A stretch of DNA of 64,000 bases from Cheilinus undulatus (taxonomy: Eukaryota; Chordata; Actinopteri; Labriformes; Labridae), in assembly GCF_018320785.1 (NCBI RefSeq), contig NC_054869.1, positions 19,416,698 through 19,480,697 on the forward strand, read 5' to 3'. The notes beneath the pieces are model-generated. The model was given only the letters and a program-made list of their open reading frames with translations. It made no database searches and was not told where the DNA came from. The translations under genes were made by a program, and so were the position numbers. Below are positions 21,901-34,199 of the stretch, in pieces. Every line of letters begins with the position of its first letter. The stretch's first letter is position 1.

Positions 21901-22950
21901 TAGAGAAATTAGAAGAAAGAACACAAATATTGGCTGAAATAATACATATAGCTCAAGAACAAAGTGAAATGTTTTCAGGGTTTCTGCAGATCCTTAAGAA
22001 GGCTTAAAGTGTTTTTTTTTATTTTCAGCAGTAAAATCTCTTAGTCATATTTTTTACTTGGAAATAAGATTGAGATCAAATTTACATAGTCTAGATAGCC
22101 TTGGGAATTTTTTTGGTCATTCTCTTTTGTGGATTTGCTTCTTCATGTGACAACATAGTCTTTATTGGTTGGAATCAGATTGAAAGAAGATAAGTTGCAA
22201 GTTCAGGCAAAGTTGGCCTCTAATGAAATTACAGGGAAATGATGGCAGGGGAAATCAAGGATTGCTAAGTAACTTGCAAGATATGCCAAAATGATAAATG
22301 TCGGGTAAAGCCATTGAGTCCCACATGAAATCCAAAAAGTACAATGAAATGCATAAACAACATTAATTTACTTTGATTGGGTCTTACAAAGTAATAAATA
22401 TAGGGCCTAAGTCTTACATCGTTTTCAATCCATAACAAGTTCCCTTTTCCCGTTAAAGTTCATACTAAAATCTTCAAGTAGGTTTGTATCTTAACAGGAA
22501 GTCAGTTACACTTAGTAGTGACAGTAGGGAAACCAAAAAAAAACAAAAAACACATAAACTCTTTTAATGCAAAATAATGGAGGGGAGGAAAAAAGATTTG
22601 GATTAATCGTGATTAACTGCAGAAATTCTGAGATTAATTGTGATTAAAAATTTCTTTTGAAAGCCCTAACTAAATTTAAATTTTAAATGTTTGCAGCAGC
22701 TCTGGTTCAATGTCCTCCCACTTTCTCTCTTTTTCGGTCCTGCTGTGCCAGGAGGAAGAAGGTTGTGTGCATTTTGAAGTCGTACACTCCCCGAACGGAA
22801 ATGAGCGTCCCCGGATCCCCGGTGCCCAGTGAGAGAGCCCCTCTGACAGAGCATGCCATGCGTCTCCCCCACTCCACCCCCACTTTGCAACGAGGAGAAA
22901 TCTTGATTCAGTGGAAGGACGGTACAGTTACGCCACTCTACGAGGCCTAA
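15996..22950 (+). CDS. Single-pass membrane protein with one CysR / ricin-B-type lectin domain, 337 aa
   Basis: Exons are 15996-16047, 19221-19618, 19797-19950, 21099-21218, 21470-21560 and 22752-22950. All borders are AG/GT, phases are compatible, and the total is 1014 nt. Residues 1-17 (MIRRLSCVCLLLFVLFK) are a signal peptide. Residues 20-164 form a beta-trefoil: six Cys pair by position as in the mannose-receptor cysteine-rich domain (32-49, 75-91, 118-163), with QEWRW at 56-60, QAWSC at 114-118 and SRWRTL at 152-157 as the repeat-end Trp motifs. Residues 165-241 are a Ser/Pro/Glu-rich stalk. Exon 5 encodes a membrane helix (about 245-267, ITMLVLSSLALVLGAVILIL), followed by basic RRKK and a 66-residue cytosolic tail ending DGTVTPLYEA. 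Mannose-receptor CysR domains bind sulfated glycans; whether this one does is unknown. It lacks the fibronectin-II and C-type lectin domains of that family. The upstream in-frame ATG (15918) is less likely, since ATG 15996 has a good context (GCCATGA) and gives the signal peptide. I do not recognise a named ortholog. Confidence 0.82.
17085..17195. repeat. Fragment of the hAT MITE family seen at 51692
   Basis: GGGCTGAACTATTTGGGAAAATAATCTAA, TTTTGCAATTGTATTTTAATATGCA and CCTCATCTCTTG match the left end of the element at 51692 in the same order. Only the left end is present. Confidence 0.5.
17325..17845. mobile_element. hAT-type MITE with perfect 8-bp target duplication
   Basis: The ends CAGTGTTAATTTTGTTGAC and TGTCAAAATGAACACTG are terminal inverted repeats. 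The direct repeat ACATACAG flanks both sides (17317-17324 and 17846-17853), the 8-bp duplication expected of hAT transposition. The 521-bp interior is rich in AAAACTAAAACTAAA and has no coding capacity. Confidence 0.8.
18250..18445 (-). repeat. tRNA-derived SINE
   Basis: On the - strand it begins GGGCGCCAGTTAAGCTCGG (A-box region) and continues to GGTTCAGGTCCTGATCC (B box), ending in a poly-T/poly-A-like tail near 18250. It is related to the SINE at 55770-55950. Confidence 0.6.
22560..22670. repeat. Partial hAT-like MITE end in intron 5 of the lectin-like gene
   Basis: GATTAATCGTGATTAACTGC and GAGATTAATTGTGATTAAAA, followed by AGCCCT, resemble a common fish hAT end. The other end was not located. 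Confidence 0.35.
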
Positions 22951-23995
22951 AGGTTTTTGAAAGTTCAGACCTGAGAATTAGAGGAAGAGTTAATTTTGTT
23001 TACGTATATTTGTGTCATGCATAAAAGCTCTTGAAAGTGTATGAAGGGGAGTCTGTAGTGAAGAGTGAAAAACAAAAGGCAATCTAAGGTCATGTTTTGT
23101 TTAGTTTCAGCACAGCCAAGTGTTACCAGGCTGTTTCATAAAATGGAAATTCATGGATCAGTACCGTGTCAGTGAGGTTTAGCTGCCACAGGAAGATAAA
23201 AGCTGTCATGATGCTGCCAGAAAAGAGAAAAGGAGTAAGAGCTGGACTTACAGTTTTCAATAATACTGAGTCCTTATACTGCTGTTGGAGATTTGAGGGA
23301 TTGCTTGCTGGACTGTAAAATTAAGGATTAAGCATTGAGAAAGTGTTTGACTTATAAATGTACCATTTAAGGGCTCAACAAAGCAACCAATATGTTAGGC
23401 CTTTACTTGGATAAACACTAAGGAAACTTATCTCTGTTTGCCAACGCTCTGTTTTCTACCTTCACATCAGTTAAAGTGTTGGCCAAGGTGTCCTTTAACA
23501 TTTGATCTTAAAGATTTGATCTGTCATTTAACACCAGGCTTAATAAATGGCACATATCAAACAACTTCTTGACTAGGGGGACACACGCCCTCTACAGGAT
23601 TTTAAACCACTTATAGGCTAGTACAGATGTGATTCAACCTTGTGAACCTGAAGTTTTATCTGTAACAATAGTCTGCATTATTTAGTTTATACTCAACAAA
23701 ACTCTGAAGGGTAGTTTAAATATGAAGTGAAGAAATCTTTACCTAGTTTACATATGTTTTGTAAGAGGTATTAGTTATTTTTTAATGCACTTTAACAGTG
23801 ACATGACTTTAGTTTGTTAGAATTAATAACTGTATACTAATAACATGTACTTGAACCTAATTATGTATGCACAATCTTTTTATGAAAGCTAACAAAACAA
23901 TATGCACTAATGTCCATTACTGTAACACTTTTCTGACCTGTCTGCTAATTGAGGTAAATGTTGTAGATTTTTAATGTTTTTTAATAGCTAATAAA
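22951..23995 (+). other. 3' UTR of the lectin-like gene
   Basis: This is untranslated sequence after the TAA at 22948-22950, up to the first good polyadenylation signal at 23990. It contains no other gene. Confidence 0.55.
23990..23995 (+). promoter_or_regulatory. Polyadenylation signal AATAAA
   Basis: AATAAA in GCTAATAAAGTGCTG, about 1.04 kb after the stop codon at 22950 and followed by T-rich sequence. It is the likely 3' end of the lectin-like gene. Confidence 0.5.
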
Positions 23996-24015
23996 GTGCT
24001 GTTTCATACATTTGA

Positions 24016-27000
24016 CATTTTTGACTACATGGTGTGTTATATAAAGCTTTTGTTATGAAGAATGAAAAAGAGGGATTGCTGACAAAACAGGTTTTAAGTA
24101 ACTAATTGAGATGGTGTGTAGGCACGCTGTAATCACAGATTTGTGTAGTTGATGATGATAGTTCCAGAGAACATTACATTTCCCTGTGGCACGGAAACTT
24201 CCCAGCAGGATGAGACTGTTTACAGCAGACAACCAAATCCTGTTTTACCGTATTTCTAATTTTTTTTTTTTTTTCTGAGAAGGAGGGGCCGGCCTTGTCA
24301 GACAGGCAATTTGATCTCTTCAACAATAAGACAATATGTTTTTTTGTGACAAGAACGAAGAAGTCCCTGAAGTAAATCTACCTTAGGCCTTCTACCTCTT
24401 TACATGCTTGCATCTAGTGGTCATTTGTGTTCTTATTTCTAGAGAAATTAACACCAAACACAGACCTGACACCCTGTCTCCCCTGCTGCTAGTGTTTAGA
24501 ATAATGAAAGGCCACAAAATTTAATAGGCTGCATGCAGCACCCTGAAAATGGCATAGCGTCCCACACCCTTCCCGACCACATCCTCTTGCTTGATGAGTA
24601 AAAAAAAAAACAGGTAATTTCCTTATTTTTCAAAACTTGGCAAGCTTCAGGGCTGCAAGATATGGTAACAAACTCAAAGCAAATTCTGACAAATATTACA
24701 ATATGCTTCAAGATAAGTGTGGAGGATTACAGTTATATTTTTTTATTTCAGCAGGGAGAACCCACGGGGGCCAAGGACTCTTTTCCAGAGGTGCCCTGCA
24801 GCTGCACAATAAAAGAAAACACAAAAATACAATTAAAAATTCATCTATAGTCACTCTGACTCTTGTAATCCCATGCCTTGGTTAATAAATCACATTTTCA
24901 ATCAGCTGCAATCTGTTCTCTTAAGTAGTTAGTCACAAGTTCTTTAAAAACACCATATGGTACCAGAGAGGGCAGTCCTAAACCTTGGTGTTTTCAAAGT
25001 GGTCCAGTTCTGAGATCTGGTAGTACGGGTTGAGATGTTTCTAGGCAGGATAAGTCAGGTAAGGAGGGAGTTTACCAATGAGTGCCCTGTAAATAAACAG
25101 AATATTGTTCTGTTTCTGAGGGCCTGCCAACAGTGTGATACAGTCACAATGATGAGTATGATATCTATCACAGGTGAAACAAAGAGCACAAAAGCTTCAA
25201 CATAGAAACAGTTGCATGCATATAGAGGGTGTCTCCATGATCCAAAACAAGCAGTATTGTAACTTGAACAATGTTTTTGCTTTATTCATTGATAAGCAAG
25301 ACTTACTCCTGTAAAGAAACCCAGGCTGTGGACACATTTTTCCAATTCAGTTTGAAAGGTGTGATTTAAAAACTGAGCCCTGTTCCAGCCAAAAACCCAA
25401 CTATTTCACTTGTTGAAAACATTGAATGATTACATTATTTAACAACCCACTTTTAATTTTCCCCAAAAGAACACCTCTGGGGTCTGTACTAGACCTGGTA
25501 GATAAAGCCTTAAACTGAACTACTGAGAAAATTAGAGATCATTTCTTGAGCTTCACAGCTATTATACCAACAGCTAGAGCCATCACCAGAAACTTTAATT
25601 TTGTGTTAGTTTTGGCAGCCCCTGTGAACCAAATAAAGTATATTTTATCTACACACAGCTCATGTATAACCAGTGTTCTCAAACTCAAAGAAAAGATACC
25701 AACCATCCTGGTGACTTTTAATAATCAAAGACTAGAGCTCTGCGCGGGACTCTTCTGTAAGTTCTGCTCCTGCCTGCTCATGCTGGATTTCTAACCATTA
25801 CCACCCACTTCTACATCGCACACCATCCACTCCCGCCTGCATCCACAACAGGTGTGTCAAATCCCGCCCACATCCCAAACAGATTCTGACAGTTCATGTT
25901 ACTATTCAGAATAACCACCAGCGTGTTTCGGCAATACGGCAATTACGGCAATATTTTTGTGTTCATGTAATCACCGCCTTGACAAAGTTTCCTCCCTGAT
26001 GAAGGAAAGCTCGTACTTATGGATAAAAAAGCAGCTGGGAGTCTCAGACTGATTTAACTCCTGGTTGTAGCTTGGTAATAGCAATGTCAAAGTAATATTT
26101 TCCTACCTAGTTTACACATAATTTATCATGATTTATTTTGTAAGTCATACAGAGGTGGAATTGTTTCCTGATCTCTTTGAAATTGGTGCATCATAAGAAA
26201 CTGCAGCACACTTCAGCTCTTGCAGACAGTAGGCTATTCCTTACTCTATGCCATGCTGTAACCAACTTTGTCATTAGACGCTTAATTCAAAAAGGCCAAT
26301 TTACATGGAAAGGGGTGTTTATTTCCCCCCAAATAAGTGCATAATGGCATTAGTTGTGATTGGCCTACCACTGAAAGACACCCATGGTAATATCTTTCCT
26401 TTGTAATTTAACATTTTTGCTGCCACACAGAAGAGATCTTATCATATTAGATGCATTTTCTGTTATTTCTACATAAAGAGAGGTTAAACAGTATTAGAAC
26501 TGCTACCCTATCCTTTGTTCTCCTGCTTCACTAAGCTTATTTTATCCAATCTACATCTTGTGAACTCCCACACACACCCTTGAAGCTGCAAGTTGGTGCT
26601 TACACTGCATTTCCGTCATTTTATTTCATTCTTATGAGTCTGACTTTCGTGCTTTGATAAAAAACAATAGTAAATGGTCACTGTCTAAATCCTAACAAGC
26701 TGTTCTGTATGTGCACAGACGTGCCTTCTTGCAGGTGAGGCAGAGGGCGGTGGGAGTGACATCTGTATGAATAAGAGGTGTGACTCAGCGTTCTCAGTAC
26801 CTGTCCTGGGAGATTGTGTGTCTGATTTCCGCCTTGCAATGGGTTCATCAGATTGGGCTGACTTTTCTGGTTTACTTTTTTATATTATTATTGTCCCTTT
26901 TCTTTTTTTAAGAAACTGAATATTTTTATTTGAATCTGAAGAAAGAAGCTAAAAAATGATCCCATTGGTGTCAGATTACACCATCTAATGGGTGATGATG

Positions 27001-28590
27001 TTTTTATCGACTAGTTTCCTGAAAGGATGCTCCTGCCATGGACAGGCTTTACCATTTAAACATTTCGTCTTTATTTTGGGACCTGTGAGACTTACACAAT
27101 CTCTGTACTTTGGTTTTCTTACAGTCTAAACAAAGCAGCAGTAACCACAGTCAAATGCTGCTCATCGCTTAGATTCACAGTCAGACCACATGAGACCATA
27201 TCCAAATGAGAAAAAGCCGTCGTGACCTTCACATGACACTGCAGAGTTTATTTTTTTTCCCTTTATAAATACCAACCAGCCAGAGAGAAACATAAAGTGA
27301 AGATTTCTTGGCATTTTGAAGTGGTGCAGACCACATATTTTTGTATGAAAAAAAAACTGATGGAAGAGGGAAAAGGAAGAATAAACAGATGCGTTCAAAG
27401 GACCCTGGATTTAAAAGCTTCCTCTTATTTCCTCTTCAGCTTTACACAGTGGGGACTATTCAATTAAATTCAAAATTTCAGACAGGAACATGCTAACATC
27501 TTGAATGCATGTGTTTGTTGTCTTTACCAAAGTCATTGATCGAGATAGACATTAAAAGATGCCACAGAATCCACTTACAATGACAACAAACCTTTCAGCT
27601 CTGTGAAGCAAATCAATTTGCAACATCCAAACATGCGTTTCTCTTTATATCATTGAATATAAAGAGATATTTGAATTAAACAGTTATTGGTGCAGAAACA
27701 AACTACAGCAACTTTTTGTTAGGTTTGCAAAGTTCAGTTCCTATAAAAGTTGCCACAAACAGCAGTTATGTGAGCAGTATAAGTTGGTAAACATGAATAG
27801 CACTAAAGTCGTGACTTTAACTTCTTTTCATTGCTGTGAGCTGGAGTTAGTTTGTGCTTTGGAGCTTTTAGGAGTTTGGAACATTTTTAGAAACCCCCAA
27901 AATCTAAAAGTACTTGAAGAATGCATAGCTCTGCTCCACATGTGGAGGAAAGAAATGCAGCCATGTTTTGCAGGAATGCTTGGGGTTTATACATGCCTGT
28001 ACGATCATTCTCTGAGTGAATGATGGTAGTGTGTTGGTCAAAAATATGACTGGGTTATCCAATCTGGTAACTTGGATTGGATATAATCTGTTGGACGGAA
28101 AGTTTTACATTGTTTTGGAAATATGATTGTCGGTCCAAAGATGATAAAATGTTTTTGATTCTTTGATTCACTGCAAAATGCAGGAATTATGAGCAGAAAT
28201 GTCATGTGCTTTATGAGAAATGTGTGATGGGATCCATGCTGAAGATTTTCCACCAAATTTCATCTAAAATTGCTGAATGCTGCTGAAAGATAAGCACATG
28301 GACAGAGAAACTGGACAGGGTTTAATAATGTAGTTTTGCTTTCTCAATTGAGCTCATAGGCTGTTTTAAACAGCAGATATGGACTAATGGACTGGCAAAT
28401 GTATTGAAGCCTAGTGTTAGTTCATGCAGGACACGGTAGTCATTTGCCCAGTGGTGATCAGCGGACGGCCAGCTGATCCCGATTATCGCCTCATAGCTCC
28501 CACAGCCAATCACAGCTCTTACTCTCAACACAGTGGTATATTTGAATATGACGTACTGCTCACTAATCCTGGCTTGCATTAATGTTTATG
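24016..28590. other. Intergenic, mostly unique AT-rich DNA
   Basis: No exon was supported. At 25730-26030 there is a pyrimidine/CCCGCC-rich patch starting TAGAGCTCTGCGCGGGA, typical of a fish hAT-element end; its partner was not found. All open frames here are short and without splice context. Confidence 0.35.
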
Positions 28591-28599
28591 CACCACACT

Positions 28600-28870
28600 G
28601 CTGCTGCTGGCAAAGCTTAACCTCCTCCACCCCAGCCTCCTCCTTTTTAGCTTAAAGCTTGTTGCACCATCATATTCAGATTCATGCTACTATGGATTAG
28701 TTGCTTTTGAACTAATTTTATTATATTTAGTACGCATTGTCATAAATGTATCGATCCATATGGGGATTTCTAACCATGCGCTCCCTGGAAAGTCAAGGCA
28801 TGCTGTTTGACTAACCCAGGGAGAATCTTTTGAGCAGAGTCTTCTCCGCCAAACAAAACAGTATATTTAT
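28600..28870 (-). repeat. Inverted partial copy of the hAT MITE at 51692
   Basis: The reverse complement of this block matches 51850-52080: CTACTATGGATTAGTTGC versus the complement of CAATCCATAGTAGCATG, ATATGGGGATTTCTA versus TAGAAATCCCCATAT, and a shared CCTCCACCCC box. The ends of the element are not preserved. Confidence 0.55.
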
Positions 28871-28989
28871 TTTGCAATCAGATGGTTAAATATATGGTAA
28901 GAGTGTTCCTGACTGAAATGTGCTTTATTGGCAAAATGTGGAAAAAAATAGATTTGTGGCATTTTCACTACAAAGCAAAATGAGCTGTT

Positions 28990-30430
28990 AGCATTACTTG
29001 ACATGTAGCAAAATAAAGAATATCTGCAGTGAAGGCCTGATCCTCTGCCCCATCAGTTGTAGGTTTTCTGATGTAAATACATCTGTTATTGTATCTCTCT
29101 GTTTTGAACTGTCCATGAATTCTTCTTAATAAAAGTCTCTCGGACTCAAAGGAGGTTGTTGGTGTTGCTGAACTGGACTCACTGCAGCTTCACAGTAAAC
29201 TCTGCTGTCATCACACATGGCCTGCACATGGCGCTAACTCTTCCCTCAGGTGTTCAGTACAATGCATAACAAAACAGACTATCTAGTTCCTGTCTGGACG
29301 AGACACCCCATACCAATGTGAGATACATTTAATTGCCCTATAAAACAAGGGGTGAAAGTTGTTGGTACATATGGCAAGTCCTTTCCTGAATAACTATCTT
29401 CCTCTTTCTTTCCCGTTTTTGTTTTCCCAGTAAAACAGAAATTGTATAGGTGCTTAAGTTTTGCAGATTACTGTTTACTGTTTTTCTATTAGCTTTTTGT
29501 CCACTGAAAGTGTGTTACACAATGCTAAAAACTAGCCAAGCACACATGCTTTGATGAAACTCTGGCATGAGCAACCTTGGCTTAGGGGATAAAATAGAGA
29601 TTTAACAGGTGTCCTCGGTACCAGATCCTGTGAAAGAGAAATAAACTTGGTATGTGAGATGCTATACTGAGGGTGTAATACAGCTGTAGCGTGAAAGCAC
29701 TTAGTTTTGGGGAAAGGTAATTTTTTTCACAACTAACTGTGAGACCAAGGTGTGCTTACTTTTTAACAGTGTAATAGCAGAAGACTGTGCCTTGCCCTGT
29801 GATTAATCTTAACTTTCACGTCTTTGTTGTTTTGTGGAGTTGCTGACATGCTGGAACAAGCAGCGTTTTCTTTGTGTTTTTTGGATAGTTAATGATTGTT
29901 TTGTTGGCAGTTTTTGGGCAACCACTAGCATTATATTTACAGACGCTTAACCACTGTCAAGTATGTAACTGCCACATGAACATGCTAGTGTATCAATTAC
30001 AAAGCTCACAGTTTTGCAGTTCAGTTAGATTACATGAAAGTGGCAAAGATGTCAGGATAACGATTCAAGAATGTAAAGGGCAAAAATTTGCCAAAGCAAT
30101 ATCTTACAAATCCATAATACATCAAACCTGATCTAATAGTGAAATTCCATCTGAGCCTCGTGCAGCATGCTGCACCTTGCCATGCAGGGTCTAGATAAAA
30201 AACACATGTCTGCTGCTTGGAACAGTTATGTAAAGGGCTGTACAGGTGGTTTTCAATGTTTTGGTCCATAGCCTGAACACTCTCTTTATCCTACATCAAA
30301 ACTTAAAAGCAACCAGAACATATTAAGACTTAATTAAATATTTTCATTTTGTATGATTGAAAGCCAATTTTTCTCCAAAATGTGTGAAATGTAAATAAAA
30401 ACAGAATAAAGGAAGATGCAAATCCTTTTC
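28990..30430. other. Intergenic stretch, nothing recognised
   Basis: AT-rich DNA without supported exons. An AATAAA at about 29128 is not tied to any gene I can see. Confidence 0.3.
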
Positions 30431-30479
30431 AGTCCATAATTGATTGACTACAGCAAAGACCGGCCAGGTCTGTTTGGGC

Positions 30480-30930
30480 ACATATGCTGGTTCAGCACTT
30501 TGCACTGTCAACCTTTGTCCTGTAGTTCTCTGGCCTCCTGATGGCCACGGTCCAGGCCTGCACTAGGCCAGTGCCCCATCTTTCCAGGTATCCTCCTAGC
30601 TGACCCCTCCATGTCGCATGCGGTCACCCCCAACTCTGAAGTTGATCTCAACCTCGATGCATTACTCTTCCAAGGCAGGTGAACTGCTCTAAACTTCCAC
30701 GCTCACGTCATTCACAGACAGATTCAATGGCAACATCCAAGGCATCCCCAAATGCCTGGAACTTTGTTTTGGCTCAAAAGACATGCACTCACATGGTTTC
30801 AGCCTCCTCAATCAGCAAGTTAAGAGCCCCCACAAGGGCATCTAAGTGCAAGGATCACAGCATCAACTGCAAAGTCCAGATCAGTGATCTGAACATCACC
30901 AAATGATACTCCATAGTTTGCTGCCTCTGT
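30480..30930 (-). mobile_element. RTE-like LINE reverse-transcriptase relic
   Basis: On the - strand a frame reads GVSFGDVQITDLDFAVDAVI. In RTE-type LINE RTs the equivalent is DLDFADDAVI, so the first Asp of the catalytic pair is changed to Val. Downstream SQNKVPGIWG corresponds to the SW.KTKVQ.FG block. Stops interrupt the frame. It is an inactive fragment. Confidence 0.65.
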
Positions 30931-30999
30931 TATCTTCCCCATCAGCCTGTGAGGAGCTGATATAAATACCTAATCAGATGATTAGAGAGGATGACTGCT

Positions 31000-31600
31000 A
31001 GAGGAAGTCAGTTAAGTATGCCAGTGCCAGGCCATGCAGGGCCTTGTAAGTCATTATGGTAATGGAATTTTAAACTGTATTCTGTTCTGTAGCTGGAGAC
31101 CAATGAAGGAAACAAGAATAAGGCAATATGAGACTGACCATCAGTATTTTCCAGTAACCAAGCTGCTAAATTTTTGACCAAGTGTAACATGCCATTGAAG
31201 AGTCAGGGATGCCTGTGAAGAGGGAGAATTATAATAACTGAAGATAGAAAATTAGGTGTGTTTACCAGAAGTTCAATTTGTTAGGGAGTTAGCCAAATTT
31301 TACTATGGCAATATTTCTCACTCAAAAGGGACAGGGCTGAACGAGTTTTATCTGGGCTGAGATGGAGGACATTTTGTGACATCCAGCAAGAAACAGAGGC
31401 AAGAAAGTTAAAATGGATGGTGAGATTAAGATGATTTGATTTTTGATGAGATGTACAGCTGTGTATCGTTTAGTGGTAAGCGGCATCAGAGGTAGACTGG
31501 AGCAGATAATTCAGAGGAAGCATGTTAAAGGAGAACATGGCTGGACCCAGAGTTCACCTTTGTGGGACTCCATGCAAAAAGGACCCTTCAACTTCATAAA
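31000..31600. repeat. Probable dispersed fish repeat of unknown class
   Basis: Phrases such as CAGGCCATGCAGGGCCTTGTAAGTCA, TGGAGACCAATGAAGG and GGACCCAGAGTTCACCTTTGTGGGACTCC resemble a widely dispersed teleost repeat. I could not find its ends or coding capacity. Confidence 0.4.
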
Positions 31601-31699
31601 TGTCTTTGGGCTGATCTATATGTTATCGACAGATTTTTTTTCCTCATTTGTTGTTCTTACTCCACTCTATCACTTAATAACATGCCATCAGTTGATCAT

Positions 31700-32650
31700 G
31701 TCTTAGATGAGAGACTGCTTACTTTATCTCCTGATGATACAGTTTTAGACAGCGCCCAAGCTGCTGGCAAAAAGCAGGCACTGACAAGTCTTCCTGAACA
31801 AGTCATGTCTGATGTTTCCTCAGATAGTTATTCTGGTTTTTAACAATAAAAGACTAATAATAATACTTTGGAAAACATCTACATTTGAGTTAAAAGGGTC
31901 TAAAATCGGTGTAAGAAGTGTGTCTTAAACCTGCAATAGCTGATAGGGACGTTTAGCCGGTAGGGAGGTGTAAACAAGTTGTATACACAATACCATACAA
32001 TTACCTTCACTTTTATACCAACTTTTGGCAAACTTTATAGTGAACAGATTTCTATCTTCAGATGGGCAGCTCTGACAAACAGCTTCATGCTGTGGCATTG
32101 ATAAAAGCAGTGAGCATAAATTAAAAAAAAGTTACAAGAGCGAAGCAGCTATAAAGATAAAGCTCTTGATAGCATTAGCAGCTAAACAGTTAGGTTCTTT
32201 CCTAGCTTAAAGACTCTGCAGACCTTGTCAACTAGTCCACAGATTTATTGAAGATGTGGCAAAGTGTAAAACTAAAACATTAACAGCACAATTTAGTTGT
32301 GTTCTCGCTTTTGCATATACGTAAGAACAGCGTGAATATACGCAGTCACATGAATTACATGTTTTTAACCTCACTTTATCTATTGCATTTACAATCTTTA
32401 TGAAATTGTGTTTTTAATCTTCTCACCCATTGTGAACTAAGTGTTTTTATTTTTATTTGTGTTTACCATCATCTCCTGATAGCTAATGAACGGTAAGCTT
32501 CTGAGAAAGGCCATAATCATGGTAAAAAACTCACAAAATTAAAAAAAATCCTCATAAAAATGCACATCTGAGGATGAGGATTACGGTTAAATACATACCC
32601 ATGATGCTATCAAAGGCCTAAAATGAATAGCAGATGCTTATGACAAGCTG
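31700..32650. other. Intergenic stretch, nothing recognised
   Basis: AT-rich DNA without recognisable exons or repeats. A short inverted repeat, GACAAGCTGTTTCGCTTGTC, with flanking TGCTTAT/ATAAGCA lies at 32633-32670 and leads into the next repeat field. Confidence 0.3.
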
Positions 32651-32659
32651 TTTCGCTTG

Positions 32660-33615
32660 TCATAAGCATCAATTTCGCCCAGTCAAAAAGAACATTTCAG
32701 ATATCCGAAAATACATTCTGCCTATCCAAAATTGTCATTTATGATATCTACAATGTCATTTTGACTAGGCAAAATGACGTCACTTTTGCCATTCATGTGT
32801 ATGGGGTTTGTCTTTCCGAATATCCATGTGAAATGTGAAATGTGAATTATGGATATCTGCAAATGAATTGTAGATATCTGTAATTCAAATTCAAAATATC
32901 TCTAATTACATTTTGACTAGGCAGAATTAGAATTACAGATATCTTTAATTCACATCAATTAAATACATTTCAAGATACTACATGTCCCTTTTCGGATATC
33001 TGAAATCAAATTTTGAGTAGGCAAAATTAAATTGTAGATATCTGTAAATGGAATTCTGCCTAGTCAAAATGTAATTAGAGATGTCTTGAATTAGAAGTTT
33101 GACTAGGCAAAATGATGTTGCAGATATCTGTAATTACGACAAATCTGGCCCGCCTCCCACTTTAGGCGGGAGCGGGGCGGGTTGTTGTTCAAATCATCAG
33201 ATTTATGGAAATCTGCTTGCCATACATGTCACATTGTAGGCCCACCTGTGTAAGCCAACGCCATGACTGCTTCTTTCTTCCTCCATTCATAAAAATAAGG
33301 AAATAAACCCACTTCTTGTTTTATTATGGTGGGGAGGGGAAATGACTGGATATCCAAAATAGAGCAGTGTCATTGAAGATGTCATTAATGACGTTTGAGA
33401 TATCTTTAATTCACATTCTGCCTAGGCAAAACTGAATTACAGATATCTGTAATTGTCATTTGAGATGTGTGACGAGTTGAATGACGTTTTTGGTGACATC
33501 GCCCAGTCAAAATAGAATTACAGATATCGCTAATTGTTATTTCGCCTAGTCAAAATTGAATTACAACTAATCAGAAAGACATTGTAGATATCCTCAATTT
33601 TAATTCCAGATAGTC
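32660..33615. repeat. GATATCT / ACTAGGCAAAAT degenerate repeat field
   Basis: Over about 950 bp two short motifs alternate in both orientations: AGATATCTGTAATT (with ATATCTCTAATT, GATATCTTTAATT) and TTGACTAGGCAAAAT (reverse TTTGCCTAGTCAAAA). Spacing is about 30-60 bp. A GC-rich island at 33145-33185 (CCCGCCTCCCACTTTAGGCGGGAGCGGGGCGGG) interrupts it. There is no coding capacity. Confidence 0.7.
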
Positions 33616-34199
33616 AAACTTAACTTTTAAATGTTAAAACGGCTTGCCATAGATGCTACAGGATTCTCTCACATGCCATGATTCACCAACCATGCTGTCA
33701 TTTTCTCCCTATTTCCTGTGATGGTCACATGACATCACTACCTAGGGCTGATATCCTGAGCTTCTTAAAGTGATAGTGCAAAACAGAAACCTAGCTTTAA
33801 AAAAGTATTGAGCAGAACTTAACATAGATAAATTAACTGTGTAACAGCACTGTTACTTTTTGTTACTTTTAAGGTAGTGATATACTTTGATACCATCTCT
33901 TGTTTTTGCCCTTGCAGTTTGATTGTTCGTTGTCTCTATATGGATTTTATCTATAGCAAGGGAACTATTCAGACATATTTCTTAAGAGGGGTTACTTTTT
34001 TCATCCCAGTAGGGGATATATTTGTAATAACAAAAATCAAATATATCTTTAAGTAAAAATACAGCGGGAGTCCCTTGCACTTCAGCTCCTCCACAGGTTC
34101 CATAACTATCATATTCCATGACTATCATCAGGCAGATCCATCTTGCAAAACTCCAATCTGAAACGAATGTGCCAAGTCTGAAAACAGACTTGACCAATC

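Noticed and set aside
32660-33615. CRISPR-like array
   Set aside because: The repeats are degenerate, in both orientations and irregularly spaced, in a vertebrate genome.
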